Positions 15,813 through 22,847 of a DNA stretch of 31,817 nucleotides are shown here, in pieces. The position numbers were made by a program, and so were the translations under genes. The DNA lies in NCBI GenBank assembly GCA_002420115.1, contig DIHK01000052.1, positions 12,208 to 44,024 on the forward strand. Direction: 5' to 3'. Positions within the stretch are counted from its first letter, which is position 1, and each line of letters begins with the position of its first letter. The notes below the pieces were generated by a model. The model saw only the letters and a program-made list of their open reading frames with translations, was not told the DNA's origin and did not search any database. The stretch comes from Nitrospira sp. UBA5698. Lineage in GTDB: Bacteria > Nitrospirota > Nitrospiria > Nitrospirales > Nitrospiraceae.

Positions 15813-16586
15813 ATGAAAACAGCGACATGGACAGGACTGTGGATGATGATCTGTGTATCAGCTCTGCTGAGCCTTGGATGGTTGGAAAACGCCGAGGCCT
15901 ATGAGTCCGGAACCGTGACTGATGGCGCGATCGTGCGGGGGAAGGTCACGTTCAAGGGCTCGGTACCGGAGCCAAAAGAATTCAAACTGCACCGCTACCC
16001 AGACCGTGCATTTTGTGGGGAGCTGTCAGATGGAAACGGACATCGCCTTCTGAAAGAAGTTACTGTTGGTCAGGAGGGCGGCCTTAAAGATGTGGTGATC
16101 GTTATTGAGGACATTCAAAAAGGCAAGCCGTTTACCTTCACCGATGCTGAAGTCGAAGCAACGATGTGCCAGTTTTTGCCATTCGTGACCGTGGTCAGCG
16201 ACAAGCGTCGAGTTACCGTGGTCAATCGAGATCCGGTGGCCCATGACATTCAGGGGTATGCCTACGACCTTGCAGGAGTCGATATCGTCCTCCATCGCCC
16301 TGCACTGAACTCGGGCGGGACGACTGATATCGTTCAGTTGGTGAAAGGGCGAAAAGTGTTCACCATGCAGTGCGGCATGCATCCGTACATGCAGAATTGG
16401 GGGTATGCGATCGACAATCCTTACTACGCCGTAACGGACAGTAATGGCTCGTTTGCCCTGGCCGACCTCCCTGCCGGCACGTACCAGATCAAGGCGTGGC
16501 ATCCGATTGTAGGAACGCAGGTGCAGAAGATTACCGTGAAACCGAACGAGACAGTGTCGCTAGATCTGTCCTTTGAAGCAAAATGA
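15813..16586 (+). CDS. Secreted cupredoxin-like protein with C-terminal Ig-like/carboxypeptidase-regulatory domain
   Basis: 257 codons from ATG at 15813, with GGAGGGG just upstream. A signal peptide probably ends at AEA (residue 29). The middle region has a Cys in MCQFLPF, then NRDPVAHDIQG and later MQCGMHPYMQNW, giving the His...Cys-x-x-His-x-x-Met set that can form a type-1 copper site. The last 50 residues (YYAVTDSNGSFALADLPAGT then YQIKAWHP) form a beta-sandwich of the carboxypeptidase-regulatory type. It is probably a periplasmic electron carrier or copper-binding protein; copper is inferred from ligands, not shown. The next two genes on the strand are also exported proteins, one of them broken, suggesting a former three-gene periplasmic unit. 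Confidence 0.8.
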   Translation: MKTATWTGLWMMICVSALLSLGWLENAEAYESGTVTDGAIVRGKVTFKGSVPEPKEFKLHRYPDRAFCGELSDGNGHRLLKEVTVGQEGGLKDVVIVIEDIQKGKPFTFTDAEVEATMCQFLPFVTVVSDKRRVTVVNRDPVAHDIQGYAYDLAGVDIVLHRPALNSGGTTDIVQLVKGRKVFTMQCGMHPYMQNWGYAIDNPYYAVTDSNGSFALADLPAGTYQIKAWHPIVGTQVQKITVKPNETVSLDLSFEAK

Positions 16587-16692
16587 GGAGATAGAGAGCC
16601 ATGATCGGACGGCTGTTACGATGTTGTAATTGTGCGCAGTATCTCGTCATCCGACTCCCAGTAGCTGATCGAGCAACGAGGAAGCACATCAC

Positions 16693-17438
16693 ATGACCCG
16701 ACGACCATTCAAGGCTTGATACATTCTGCTGATCGCTGCATTGCTTTTCGGAAGTCATGTAAAGACATCGGGTTCCGAAGAAGGCAAGTTTGGGACACCC
16801 AAGGGAGCTGAAGATACCAGAATTTTCAAAGCCGCTGAGCAACCATTTTATAGCAGCAAATTTCGTCTCAAGGGTGATCACGCGTTCCTCATCGGCAGCA
16901 TGAACGATCCGACGCCCTGGGATCATCTAGACTATGCGGGCAAACACCTGAATTCAGTGAAAGGGACGATCGACATCGAGGTGAATGAAGGTACCAGCAC
17001 GGGACGGGTGATAGCTGAGTTCGTTGAGGGCTCTCAGCAGCATCGAACCGTCTTTGATCGGTTTGCCCCGAAGAGCTCCGTATCAGGGTGGGGGGATTGC
17101 GACCAGAATTTATGAACATGGGGATTCAAACAATGGCGATCCATTCTATCCGAAAACCTGGCTCCACCTGGCTGGGTGGGGGACCGCCTCGATGTGAAAG
17201 AATGACCAAGTCCTTTACAAGGACTACGATGCGCATTTTATGGTCATGGAACGCTCGCATGATCCCAAGACCCATGAGGTCCACTATCCGGTGAAGCGAA
17301 CGCTGCCGGGTGGGGAAACTGAACCAGCCGGAATGGAAATCGATCTCTGAAATGCGATCCAAAGAGAAGAATACAGCAAACTTTCACCCGTATGAGACTT
17401 TCGTTCATCTTTGTTGGGAAGAAGTCACATGGCGTTGA
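16693..17438 (+). pseudogene. Broken gene for a secreted protein
   Basis: A continuous protein-like sequence can be followed across three frames. ATG at 16693 opens a signal peptide (MTRRPFKA, stop TGA at 16717-16719, then YILLIAALLFGSHV). The same frame continues with SEEGKFGTPKGAEDTRIF... to about 17075. A +1 shift near 17075-17080 leads into YQGGGIATRIYEHGD and TWLHLAGWGTASM, then a second TGA at 17195-17197, then KNDQVLYKDYDAHFMVMERS and RTLPGGETEPAGMEIDL. Another +1 shift near 17345-17355 leads to SKEKNTANFHPYETFVHLCW and stop at 17438, where the next gene starts at 17429. The intact product would be about 245 residues, periplasmic. Family not recognised. Two stops and two shifts argue for real decay, though sequencing error could explain some. 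Confidence 0.7.
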
Positions 17439-18124
17439 AGATCTCCAAACACAATGCATTGATAACAGCTTTATCCATTTGGCTATGGTGTGGCAGTGCA
17501 CTGGCACTTATGCCTAGCCATCGGTCCGCGACCGCCGCGGAGGTACAGCTCTGGAATTTTGATCAGGACCTGCGGGGAAAAGTCCCCCCCGGTTTTCAAA
17601 TCGGGACCCTGTTCGATGGGCGACCAGCCGGGGACTGGCAAGTCACTGCGACGGACAAGGCCACCAGTCCACCCTATGTCTTGGCTCAGCTCCAGGGGAA
17701 GGGGGCGGAACACGCCTACAAACTGCTGCTGGTGCAAGGCACAGAGTCAGAAAATGTCGATCTCAGAGTGAAGCTGCTGCCCATTGATGGCAAGGCCGAT
17801 ATGGGAGGCGGCCTCATTTGGCGGGCAACTGACGACCGCAACTACTATCTTGCACGAGCCAACCCGCTAGAACAAAACATCCGAATCTATCGAGTCGTGA
17901 AAGGGGTCCGGCACATGATCCAGAATTTCGATCACATCATTGATGTGCGCCACTGGCACCAACTCCGGGTGCGGATGGAGGGTTGCAACATTCAAGTCTC
18001 CTTCGATGAGCGCCCCGTATTTAATCTGTGTGACGAAACGTTTAGGAAAGGGCGAATCGGGCTGTGGACGAAGTCTGATGCGGTGACCTATTTCGATGAT
18101 CTGAAACTTCAAATTGCTGACTGA
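17429..18124 (+). CDS. Exported DUF1080-like (LamG/concanavalin fold) protein
   Basis: 231 codons. ATG at 17429 is preferred because a signal peptide follows (MALKISKHNALITALSIWLW); the frame is open slightly further upstream. The mature protein carries the signatures of the family-16-like/DUF1080 jelly roll: LWNFDQD...PPGFQIG, GDWQVTATDK, GGGLIWRATDDRNYYLARAN, FDHIIDVRHWHQLRVRMEG and GRIGLWTKSDAVTYFDDL. Members bind or cleave glycans, but many exported single-domain versions have no known activity, so I make no catalytic claim. It overlaps the end of the broken secreted gene by ten bases and lies downstream of the cupredoxin-like gene, so these were probably one transcription unit. Confidence 0.75.
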   Translation: MALKISKHNALITALSIWLWCGSALALMPSHRSATAAEVQLWNFDQDLRGKVPPGFQIGTLFDGRPAGDWQVTATDKATSPPYVLAQLQGKGAEHAYKLLLVQGTESENVDLRVKLLPIDGKADMGGGLIWRATDDRNYYLARANPLEQNIRIYRVVKGVRHMIQNFDHIIDVRHWHQLRVRMEGCNIQVSFDERPVFNLCDETFRKGRIGLWTKSDAVTYFDDLKLQIAD

Positions 18125-18160
18125 TTCGAATTTCTACGTGTTTCCATTGAGATTACCTCT

Positions 18161-18487
18161 GTGTACATCCAACCACTAATCCCAGACTTCTGCATTAGTG
18201 ACAACCTACGGCTTTTCTCTCCTATCCTGTTCTCCGCCAGGGCCCTGCCGGCCTTACGCCTCTGCGAGCCCGATGCGCTGATTACAGACACCTTCGAGAC
18301 GCCGCAGCACTGCTCGCTGACGAGCCGGACGCAAGAGTTGCGGCAGAGACAAGCGGGGTTCATTTTGAAGCCGATCCTCCTGGAGCGCCTCCGTCTGGCC
18401 ATACGCCATATATGGCATCGGGCCAATAATATCGAGACCCCATTTTATACGCCTGGTCGAAGCGACGCGCCGGTGATAGGCACGTAG
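18161..18487 (+). pseudogene. Probable remnant of a receiver (REC) domain
   Basis: The frame contains EPDALITDTFETP, like the region around the phospho-acceptor Asp of receiver domains (usually PDALITDxxMPxxxG). About 35 residues later comes GFILKPILLERLRLAIRHIW, like the conserved Lys-Pro strand and last helix. The stretch between, normally about 50 residues with a hydrophobic strand ending in S/T, is short and unlike a receiver, and the first third lacks the acidic pair. There is no ribosome-binding site. I read it as a receiver gene that has lost an internal segment and its start. Intact receiver-only genes lie 2 kb downstream. Confidence 0.4.
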
Positions 18488-18709
18488 GACAAACCGAGGC
18501 AAGTGAGTAGGTTGTCGACCGAGAGGTTGGTTTCGATCGCAAAGACCTTTTCAACGATTCCAGCTTTGCCATCATCCAGAAGATCATTCAGCAACGGAAG
18601 TGCATTGGGAAGATGAGATCCCGCATGATGATGGCAGTGTGATCGTGATGTGGTATTCTTCGGCACATCGAACACCAGCTCACTCTGGAGAAAGGCGCTA
18701 GTAAATATA

Positions 18710-19276
18710 ATGGGGAAACGTGCCGAGTATGAAGGGTACACCATTGAATCTGCTCCACAACATGACCCACACAGACAGAAGTGGCGCCTACGTATCTACA
18801 TCTCAATCCAGCATCCTCGTGGCATTCAGAGTCGTGAATTGACTGCGGAGGGTCTTTACGCCAGCGAGGACGAGGCAGATTTCTACGGTATCGCCTTCGG
18901 GCAGCGGGTCATTGATGGGAGAGTCGATGGCCTGGCAGTGTGGGACCTGAAAGTCCAGGAGCGTCGGATCACCCCACGCTTTCGAGTCCAATTCCGCACG
19001 ACGTTTTGTGCGGCTCCGACACTGGACGGAACAGGGACAATCCTCGATCTCTCAACGGGTGGATGTCGGGTGGAAAGTACTGCCTTCCTGACGTCTGGCC
19101 TTACCCTCGAACTCCGGATCTATGCGCCAGGCTTGGACTGGCCATTGATGATTGAGGCAGCAACCATACAATGGGTTAGCGGACCGATGTTTGGGCTCGC
19201 CTTCTTTCGGATGACCGACTCCGAGCGGCAACGGCTAGACCTGGTCATTCAAGATCTCACAAGCACACCGACCTAA
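18710..19276 (+). CDS. PilZ domain protein (c-di-GMP binding)
   Basis: 188 codons from ATG at 18710. GGAGAAAGG lies further upstream than ideal (about 14 bases), and a longer frame from 18650 is possible. The N-terminal 75 residues form a small basic alpha/beta region (YEGYTIESAP...WRLRIYISIQHPRG). The C-terminal part is a PilZ domain with both signature motifs: RRITPR (85-90, the RxxxR element) and DLSTGG (113-118, the D/NxSxxG element), ending in a typical strand WVSGPMFGLAFFRM. It should bind cyclic di-GMP and relay it through the N-terminal region. No diguanylate cyclase or pilus gene is in the window, so the output is unknown. Confidence 0.85.
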   Translation: MGKRAEYEGYTIESAPQHDPHRQKWRLRIYISIQHPRGIQSRELTAEGLYASEDEADFYGIAFGQRVIDGRVDGLAVWDLKVQERRITPRFRVQFRTTFCAAPTLDGTGTILDLSTGGCRVESTAFLTSGLTLELRIYAPGLDWPLMIEAATIQWVSGPMFGLAFFRMTDSERQRLDLVIQDLTSTPT

Positions 19277-19963
19277 CAGCATCACCACAGAACCTTGTCG
19301 CACCGAGATCAGAACGGATGCATTTCTTCCCCAGCATACCTGAATCGTTCCACCTACCTCGAATTGAAGATTCCAACTCTTCATAGTGGTTCCGAGCTCT
19401 GCTCGCTGTGTACCCATACCGCTCGGTGAATTTCATCAAGAATTAAGCCGGCAGAGGGCCTCATTCACCTTACACACCTGGTAGACGGAGGGTGTGTATA
19501 GGCGAGATGCGGGATGAGCCACTGAATCTTAAGTATCGCGTGAAATGTGAGCCGTGCAGATTCGTATGGGAATGCGTCGTCGTGTTGGCTCTTGATCCTC
19601 ACGAGCGACTGACGAAGTCTGTTCCTCATCTGAGATCCACCACAGATTCTCATGAAACTGAGCACCTCACACTCACAATCCGGCTCGCACACGCACCGGA
19701 CAATGAGGGACAAGCCTGAATTTATGCTTAATGCAGATGCGCTTTTTTCAAGGCCCTTCACCATCCGGTGAGGGGTCGGGGACCATAGCCCATGTGGTCT
19801 GTTTCCGCTGCAACTCAAATACCGATCTAACAACCGGCCCATTCAAATCGCCGGGCCACATCCGTCGCCCCCCCTTTCGACGTACCTCGTTCAGATCTAT
19901 CGCGGATCCTCGTACCTGGTACGGTTGATTGAGCGACACGGCACACACCAACGGAGGGCAGCC
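19277..19963. other. Long intergenic region with a strong hairpin
   Basis: 687 bases without a gene I can support. A 75-codon plus frame at 19492-19719 contains CEPCRFVWEC but has no ribosome-binding site and no protein-like continuation. A strong hairpin is at 19754-19775: nine base pairs (one G-T) closed by a four-base loop. It is preceded on the plus strand by six T rather than followed by them, so it is not a standard plus-strand terminator. Confidence 0.45.
19754..19775. repeat. Hairpin, nine-base-pair stem with four-base loop
   Basis: Arms CCCTTCACC (19754-19762) and GGTGAGGGG (19767-19775) enclose ATCC. The T-run lies before it on the plus strand (19743-19748). No gene on either strand ends at the right distance for an ordinary terminator; a role as a leader structure for the zinc-ribbon gene at 19964 is possible. 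Confidence 0.4.
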
Positions 19964-20209
19964 ATGACCTGTATACGCTGTGAGGGATTGATGCTGGAAG
20001 AGCACATGATCGATATGGAAGGCAGCTATGGCGACATGTGGAACCGCAGCTGGCGCTGTTTCAATTGTGGCCATCGTGATGATGCGCTTATCCAGCAGCA
20101 CCGTCAACAACAGGCCAAGCCGAACCTGGTTACATCTGCGGCTGTGACGGACCCGGAGCTCGTTGAGTTGGCGTGGGAATCCGAGTCCATCGAATCGCTT
20201 GCCGCGTAA
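19964..20209 (+). CDS. Small zinc-ribbon protein
   Basis: 81 codons from ATG at 19964, with GGAGG seven bases upstream. Two CxxC pairs (MTCIRCEGLM and WRCFNCGHRDD) about 25 residues apart form a zinc ribbon. The C-terminal half is polar and acidic. There is no export signal. It lies 25-50 bases ahead of a receiver-only gene, depending on that gene's start, and is probably co-transcribed with it. Similar small Cys4 proteins are common beside signalling genes in Nitrospirota as I recall, but no function is known to me. Confidence 0.75.
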   Translation: MTCIRCEGLMLEEHMIDMEGSYGDMWNRSWRCFNCGHRDDALIQQHRQQQAKPNLVTSAAVTDPELVELAWESESIESLAA

Positions 20210-20234
20210 GGTCATGGGTGATCGTGGGTGGAAC

Positions 20235-20642
20235 ATGGTAAAGGAAAGCGGTGCGGTCATGCGTGTGGCCACGATCCTAATCATCGAGGATCAGGCATCT
20301 GTGCGTCGGTTGCTCGTCCAGGTGCTGGAGGATGCCGGCTATCAGGTATGGGAGGCGGCCAATGGACGACTTGGGATCGAACAGTTCCGGGTGCATCCGA
20401 CGGATCTCGTGCTCACGGATCTAGAAATGCCGGAGATGAACGGGTGGGAGGTGATCGTTGCATTGACCCACACCTATGCAGACGTGAAGATCATGGCTAT
20501 GAGTGGGATGCACCCCGATGAGTTGCAGAAGGCCGTATGCTGTGGGGCCCGGCTGACCTTCCAGAAGCCCCTGGATTTCACTGCCCTGCTCCAAGCCATC
20601 CAGGGGGAGCTAGGACAACCGCAGCTCAATTCATACACGTAA
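20235..20642 (+). CDS. Receiver-only response regulator (CheY-like)
   Basis: 135 codons if started at ATG 20235; starts at 20214 and 20259 are equally possible because none has an ideal ribosome-binding site, and homology with the next receiver begins at 20259. The product is one receiver domain: the Glu-Asp pair in LIIEDQAS, phospho-acceptor Asp in LTDLEMPEMNGW (Asp62 in this numbering), a Ser in AMSG, and Lys-Pro in FQKPLD. It has no output domain, so it acts by protein contact, as CheY or a phosphorelay intermediate does. It is a paralogue of the receiver gene at 20833. No kinase lies beside either. Confidence 0.88.
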   Translation: MVKESGAVMRVATILIIEDQASVRRLLVQVLEDAGYQVWEAANGRLGIEQFRVHPTDLVLTDLEMPEMNGWEVIVALTHTYADVKIMAMSGMHPDELQKAVCCGARLTFQKPLDFTALLQAIQGELGQPQLNSYT

Positions 20643-20652
20643 TACACGCGGT

Positions 20653-20698
20653 GGAAGCCTCTTACCCTTCAGCCGGGAAGGGCACCGTTTAGGCTTCC
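20653..20698 (+). repeat. Nested inverted repeat between the two receiver genes
   Basis: Outer arms GGAAGCCT (20653-20660) and AGGCTTCC (20691-20698) pair perfectly over eight bases. Inner arms CCCTTC (20665-20670) and GAAGGG (20677-20682) pair over six bases with a six-base loop. No T-run follows, so it is not a simple intrinsic terminator. It may be an attenuating, processing or RNA-stabilising structure between two paralogous genes. Confidence 0.55.
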
Positions 20699-20832
20699 CT
20701 CTTGAGCGTGGGAAGCCGTTGGTTCGCGGCATGTCTCCTTCAAGCTATGTCGACTTTCATTGCAAGTCGTACGATTTCAAGTAGACTCCAACAGGTTCAT
20801 CGCCCGAGGCGATCCGTATTCAACGGAGTGAT

Positions 20833-21195
20833 ATGGCCACGATATTGGTAATGGATGATGACGCATCTATTCGCACCTTACTCTCCACCGCGCTTCAAGC
20901 TGCCGGCTACGCGGTGGTGGAGGCATCCAACGGGCATGAGGGCCTCAGGTTGTACCGCCAAAGGCCAGCCGATTTGGTCATCGTGGATATTGTGATGCCG
21001 GAGTTGAATGGACCCGATACAATCCTGGCACTCACACGAGAGTTCTTGGACACTAAGGTCATTGCCATTTCGGGAGTATTTGGTACGGACTATATGAAGA
21101 AGACGGCCAGCCTGTTAGGCGCGCGACAGATGTTTCGTAAGCCGTTTGGAGTGGAGGAACTGCTGCGTGCCGTCCGGTATGAGCTGGCCCACTGA
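20833..21195 (+). CDS. Receiver-only response regulator (CheY-like)
   Basis: 120 residues, exactly one receiver domain, from ATG at 20833 with GGAG four bases upstream. The acidic triplet is VMDDDAS (Asp8-Asp10), the phospho-acceptor is Asp52 in IVDIVMPELNG, Ser follows in AISG, and Lys-Pro is in FRKPFG. It shares with the preceding receiver the pattern ATIL..DxASxRxLL then AGYxVxEAxNGxxG, so the two arose by duplication. It lacks an output domain, and the cognate kinase is not in the window. Confidence 0.92.
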   Translation: MATILVMDDDASIRTLLSTALQAAGYAVVEASNGHEGLRLYRQRPADLVIVDIVMPELNGPDTILALTREFLDTKVIAISGVFGTDYMKKTASLLGARQMFRKPFGVEELLRAVRYELAH

Positions 21196-21245
21196 TCTGC
21201 TCATCGGACAGCGGGGTCGGATCAGACTCCACAACTCAGGCTGAG

Positions 21246-21719
21246 TCATCCATCTGAATGCGACGTGACACGAGTCCTTCTCTGTAGCTCGATATACCTT
21301 CTCACCCTCCCGGGCAGGGCTTGCAGCAACCGCTCCAGATAGTCCGAAATGATGCCGTCTACACCCATAGTCGTAACCATCTGGATGTCGGCTAGTTTAT
21401 TGACGGTGTAGACAAAGACCCGGAGCGAGTAGTCGTGAAGGGTCTTGAGAAATGATGCTGCGAGCATTTCGAATGCTACACCGACATGGGTGGCTTGCGC
21501 GTCAGTCGCGCAAGCCGTTTGATTGACGGGCACTGCTTCAATCAAGGCCATAGTCTGTGCCATGGGCTCTTCACGACGAACTGTGAGCAACTCATCCTGG
21601 AAGAATGAGGCATAGATGACAGGTCCACTAATCCTCTCTGAGACCGTCACGCAAACCCTTGTCAGAGCATCACAATACCGCTCCAGCAACAGCGCTTTGC
21701 TGTTTTCCTGGTTCAGTTG
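21246..21719 (-). pseudogene. Truncated glycerophosphodiester phosphodiesterase (C-terminal remnant)
   Basis: The visible part reads VIYASFFQDELLTVRREEP, then ASFLKTLHDYSLRVFVYTVN and KLADIQMVTTMGVDGIISDY. This is the C-terminal half of a GDPD barrel, where the last strand is VxVWTVN followed by the GVDGIITD(Y/R)P motif. The N-terminal half with the catalytic HRG and ENT/E-x-D residues is absent: the open frame begins after a stop at 21723-21725 with no ATG and no ribosome-binding site, and I cannot find the missing half in any frame up to 22044. It therefore cannot be catalytic. It is one of the few minus-strand features right of 15.2 kb. Confidence 0.65.
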
Positions 21720-21791
21720 AGCTCAGTCCAATTGAGAGGAATTGGGGCCTATTTTGCTCTCAAGAGAACACGCCGGGAACACATAGGGTTA

Positions 21792-21803
21792 GCATCTAGA
21801 TGC
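21792..21803. repeat. Perfect 12-base palindrome
   Basis: GCATCTAGATGC, symmetrical without mismatch, about 240 bases ahead of the thioredoxin-like gene. Possible operator. Confidence 0.4.
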
Positions 21804-21899
21804 GTCGGATTCTCGTGAAGCAAACTGACCAGTCGTAGGATAGGCTCGTCTCGCCCTTCCTTGTCGTCGTCGCCCGTTTCGCCTGTCTGGTAGGCTCGT

Positions 21900-21918
21900 G
21901 TGACCAGTGAATGGTCAC
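21900..21918. repeat. Perfect inverted repeat, seven-base arms
   Basis: GTGACCA (21900-21906), GTGAA, TGGTCAC (21912-21918). The core TGACCAGT also occurs at 21826-21833, 75 bases to the left, which favours a protein-binding site over a chance hairpin. Confidence 0.45.
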
Positions 21919-22044
21919 TCACCGCCCCCCCTCTCTTCGAGTTTCAACGGCACGGGATATCCCCACCTTCTAATCTGAGCAGCTGTTTCTGCCTTGTGAT
22001 CCAGCTTACAGATTCCATTAACCTGACAGGCCTATCCTGCCCTC

Positions 22045-22299
22045 ATGCGGCAAGTCGACTTCTACTTTCACGACAGTTGTCTGTCACGGCAATCGATACG
22101 GTTACTCGCGAAAGACGTTGAGGCAGCGTATCCAAGCTGGACCGTGACAGTTCATCCGCTCACAGACCAAGATATTGAAAGACTAGGCTTTTCAGTTTTG
22201 CCAGTTGTGCTCATCAATGGCCAGACCGTGGCGACAGGTATGCCGAGCAAAGAGTGGTTGCTCCGAAAGGTAACCGACTCAAACCAGCGAGACCAGTGA
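22045..22299 (+). CDS. Thioredoxin-fold protein with a single N-terminal cysteine
   Basis: 84 codons from ATG at 22045; there is no clear ribosome-binding site. The first strand and helix read VDFYFHDSCLSRQSIRLLAK, where the thioredoxin/glutaredoxin CxxC would be, but only Cys12 is present. The cis-proline strand SVLPVVLINGQTV is well formed, followed by a final helix SKEWLLRKV. It looks like a small glutaredoxin/thioredoxin-like or UAS-type thiol protein of the monothiol kind. It lies ten bases before a carboxymuconolactone-decarboxylase-like gene, so they are co-transcribed. That pairing suggests a thiol or peroxide-linked role, which is inference. Confidence 0.7.
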   Translation: MRQVDFYFHDSCLSRQSIRLLAKDVEAAYPSWTVTVHPLTDQDIERLGFSVLPVVLINGQTVATGMPSKEWLLRKVTDSNQRDQ

Positions 22300-22309
22300 A
22301 GGGTCAACC

Positions 22310-22813
22310 ATGATCGATACACCTCTTCATGTGACGCAGGCTACGGCACAGGACAGAACGACCGAACACGCTGAGCGCGCCCAATACAATGCTGAACGCT
22401 CGCGCTACCTGACCGCACAGACGGTCTTGAGAGAGATTACCGAGACATTGGGAACTACGTTCGTGCCCGACTTGTTTGCCGGGCTGGAGAGAAAGCCAGC
22501 CTGTCTCGAGGCGACTTGGGAACTCTTCAGGGACGAGGTCGGACTTGAAGCCCTTGACGCTCAAACCAGGCAAATCGTGGCGTTGGCCATCACCACGAAC
22601 GAGAGTGGCACGTACCAGATTGCCGCATTCCCGCATGCCTTCCGGCTGAGTCCTGTGGGCCCAAGACGATGCGAGATCATTGAATCGATCATTCGAATGA
22701 TTCACGCTTTCGAGTGCTATCTGTCCGACGTTGCGCCTGTTCACGCCTCGTCAATATCAACATCCGGAATGACTGTTGTGCCCACTCTTCATACGCCGAG
22801 ACGACCGACATGA
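22310..22813 (+). CDS. Carboxymuconolactone decarboxylase/AhpD-like protein without the CxxC
   Basis: 167 codons from ATG at 22310. The core LGTTFVPDLFAGLERKPACL, then LFRDEVGLEALDAQTRQIVA, follows the CMD/AhpD fold (G..P.....L...P......W.......L....+E.I.LA). In redox-active members the next helix holds a CxxC; here it reads ITTNESGTYQIAAFPHAF, so the cysteine pair is absent while the following His is kept. It is thus unlikely to be a peroxidase of the AhpD type. It ends 34 bases before the DUF3179 gene and starts ten bases after the thioredoxin-like gene. Confidence 0.7.
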   Translation: MIDTPLHVTQATAQDRTTEHAERAQYNAERSRYLTAQTVLREITETLGTTFVPDLFAGLERKPACLEATWELFRDEVGLEALDAQTRQIVALAITTNESGTYQIAAFPHAFRLSPVGPRRCEIIESIIRMIHAFECYLSDVAPVHASSISTSGMTVVPTLHTPRRPT

Positions 22814-22847
22814 GTCATGTGTTTGAGTGATAGCTAGTGGGGCACTG

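Larger units (their letters stand above)
21690..22044. other. Intergenic region upstream of the thioredoxin-like gene, rich in palindromes
   Basis: 355 bases with no gene beyond the first codons of the GDPD remnant. It holds a perfect 12-base palindrome at 21792-21803, TGACCAGT twice (21826-21833 and 21901-21908), TAGGCTCGT twice (21841-21849 and 21891-21899), and a perfect seven-base inverted repeat at 21900-21918. It probably contains the promoter and operators of the 22045-23840 gene group. Confidence 0.5.

Noticed and set aside
19492..19719. 75-codon plus frame with CEPCRFVWEC
   Set aside because: No ribosome-binding site, GTG start only, and no stretch beyond the Cys cluster looks like a folded protein.
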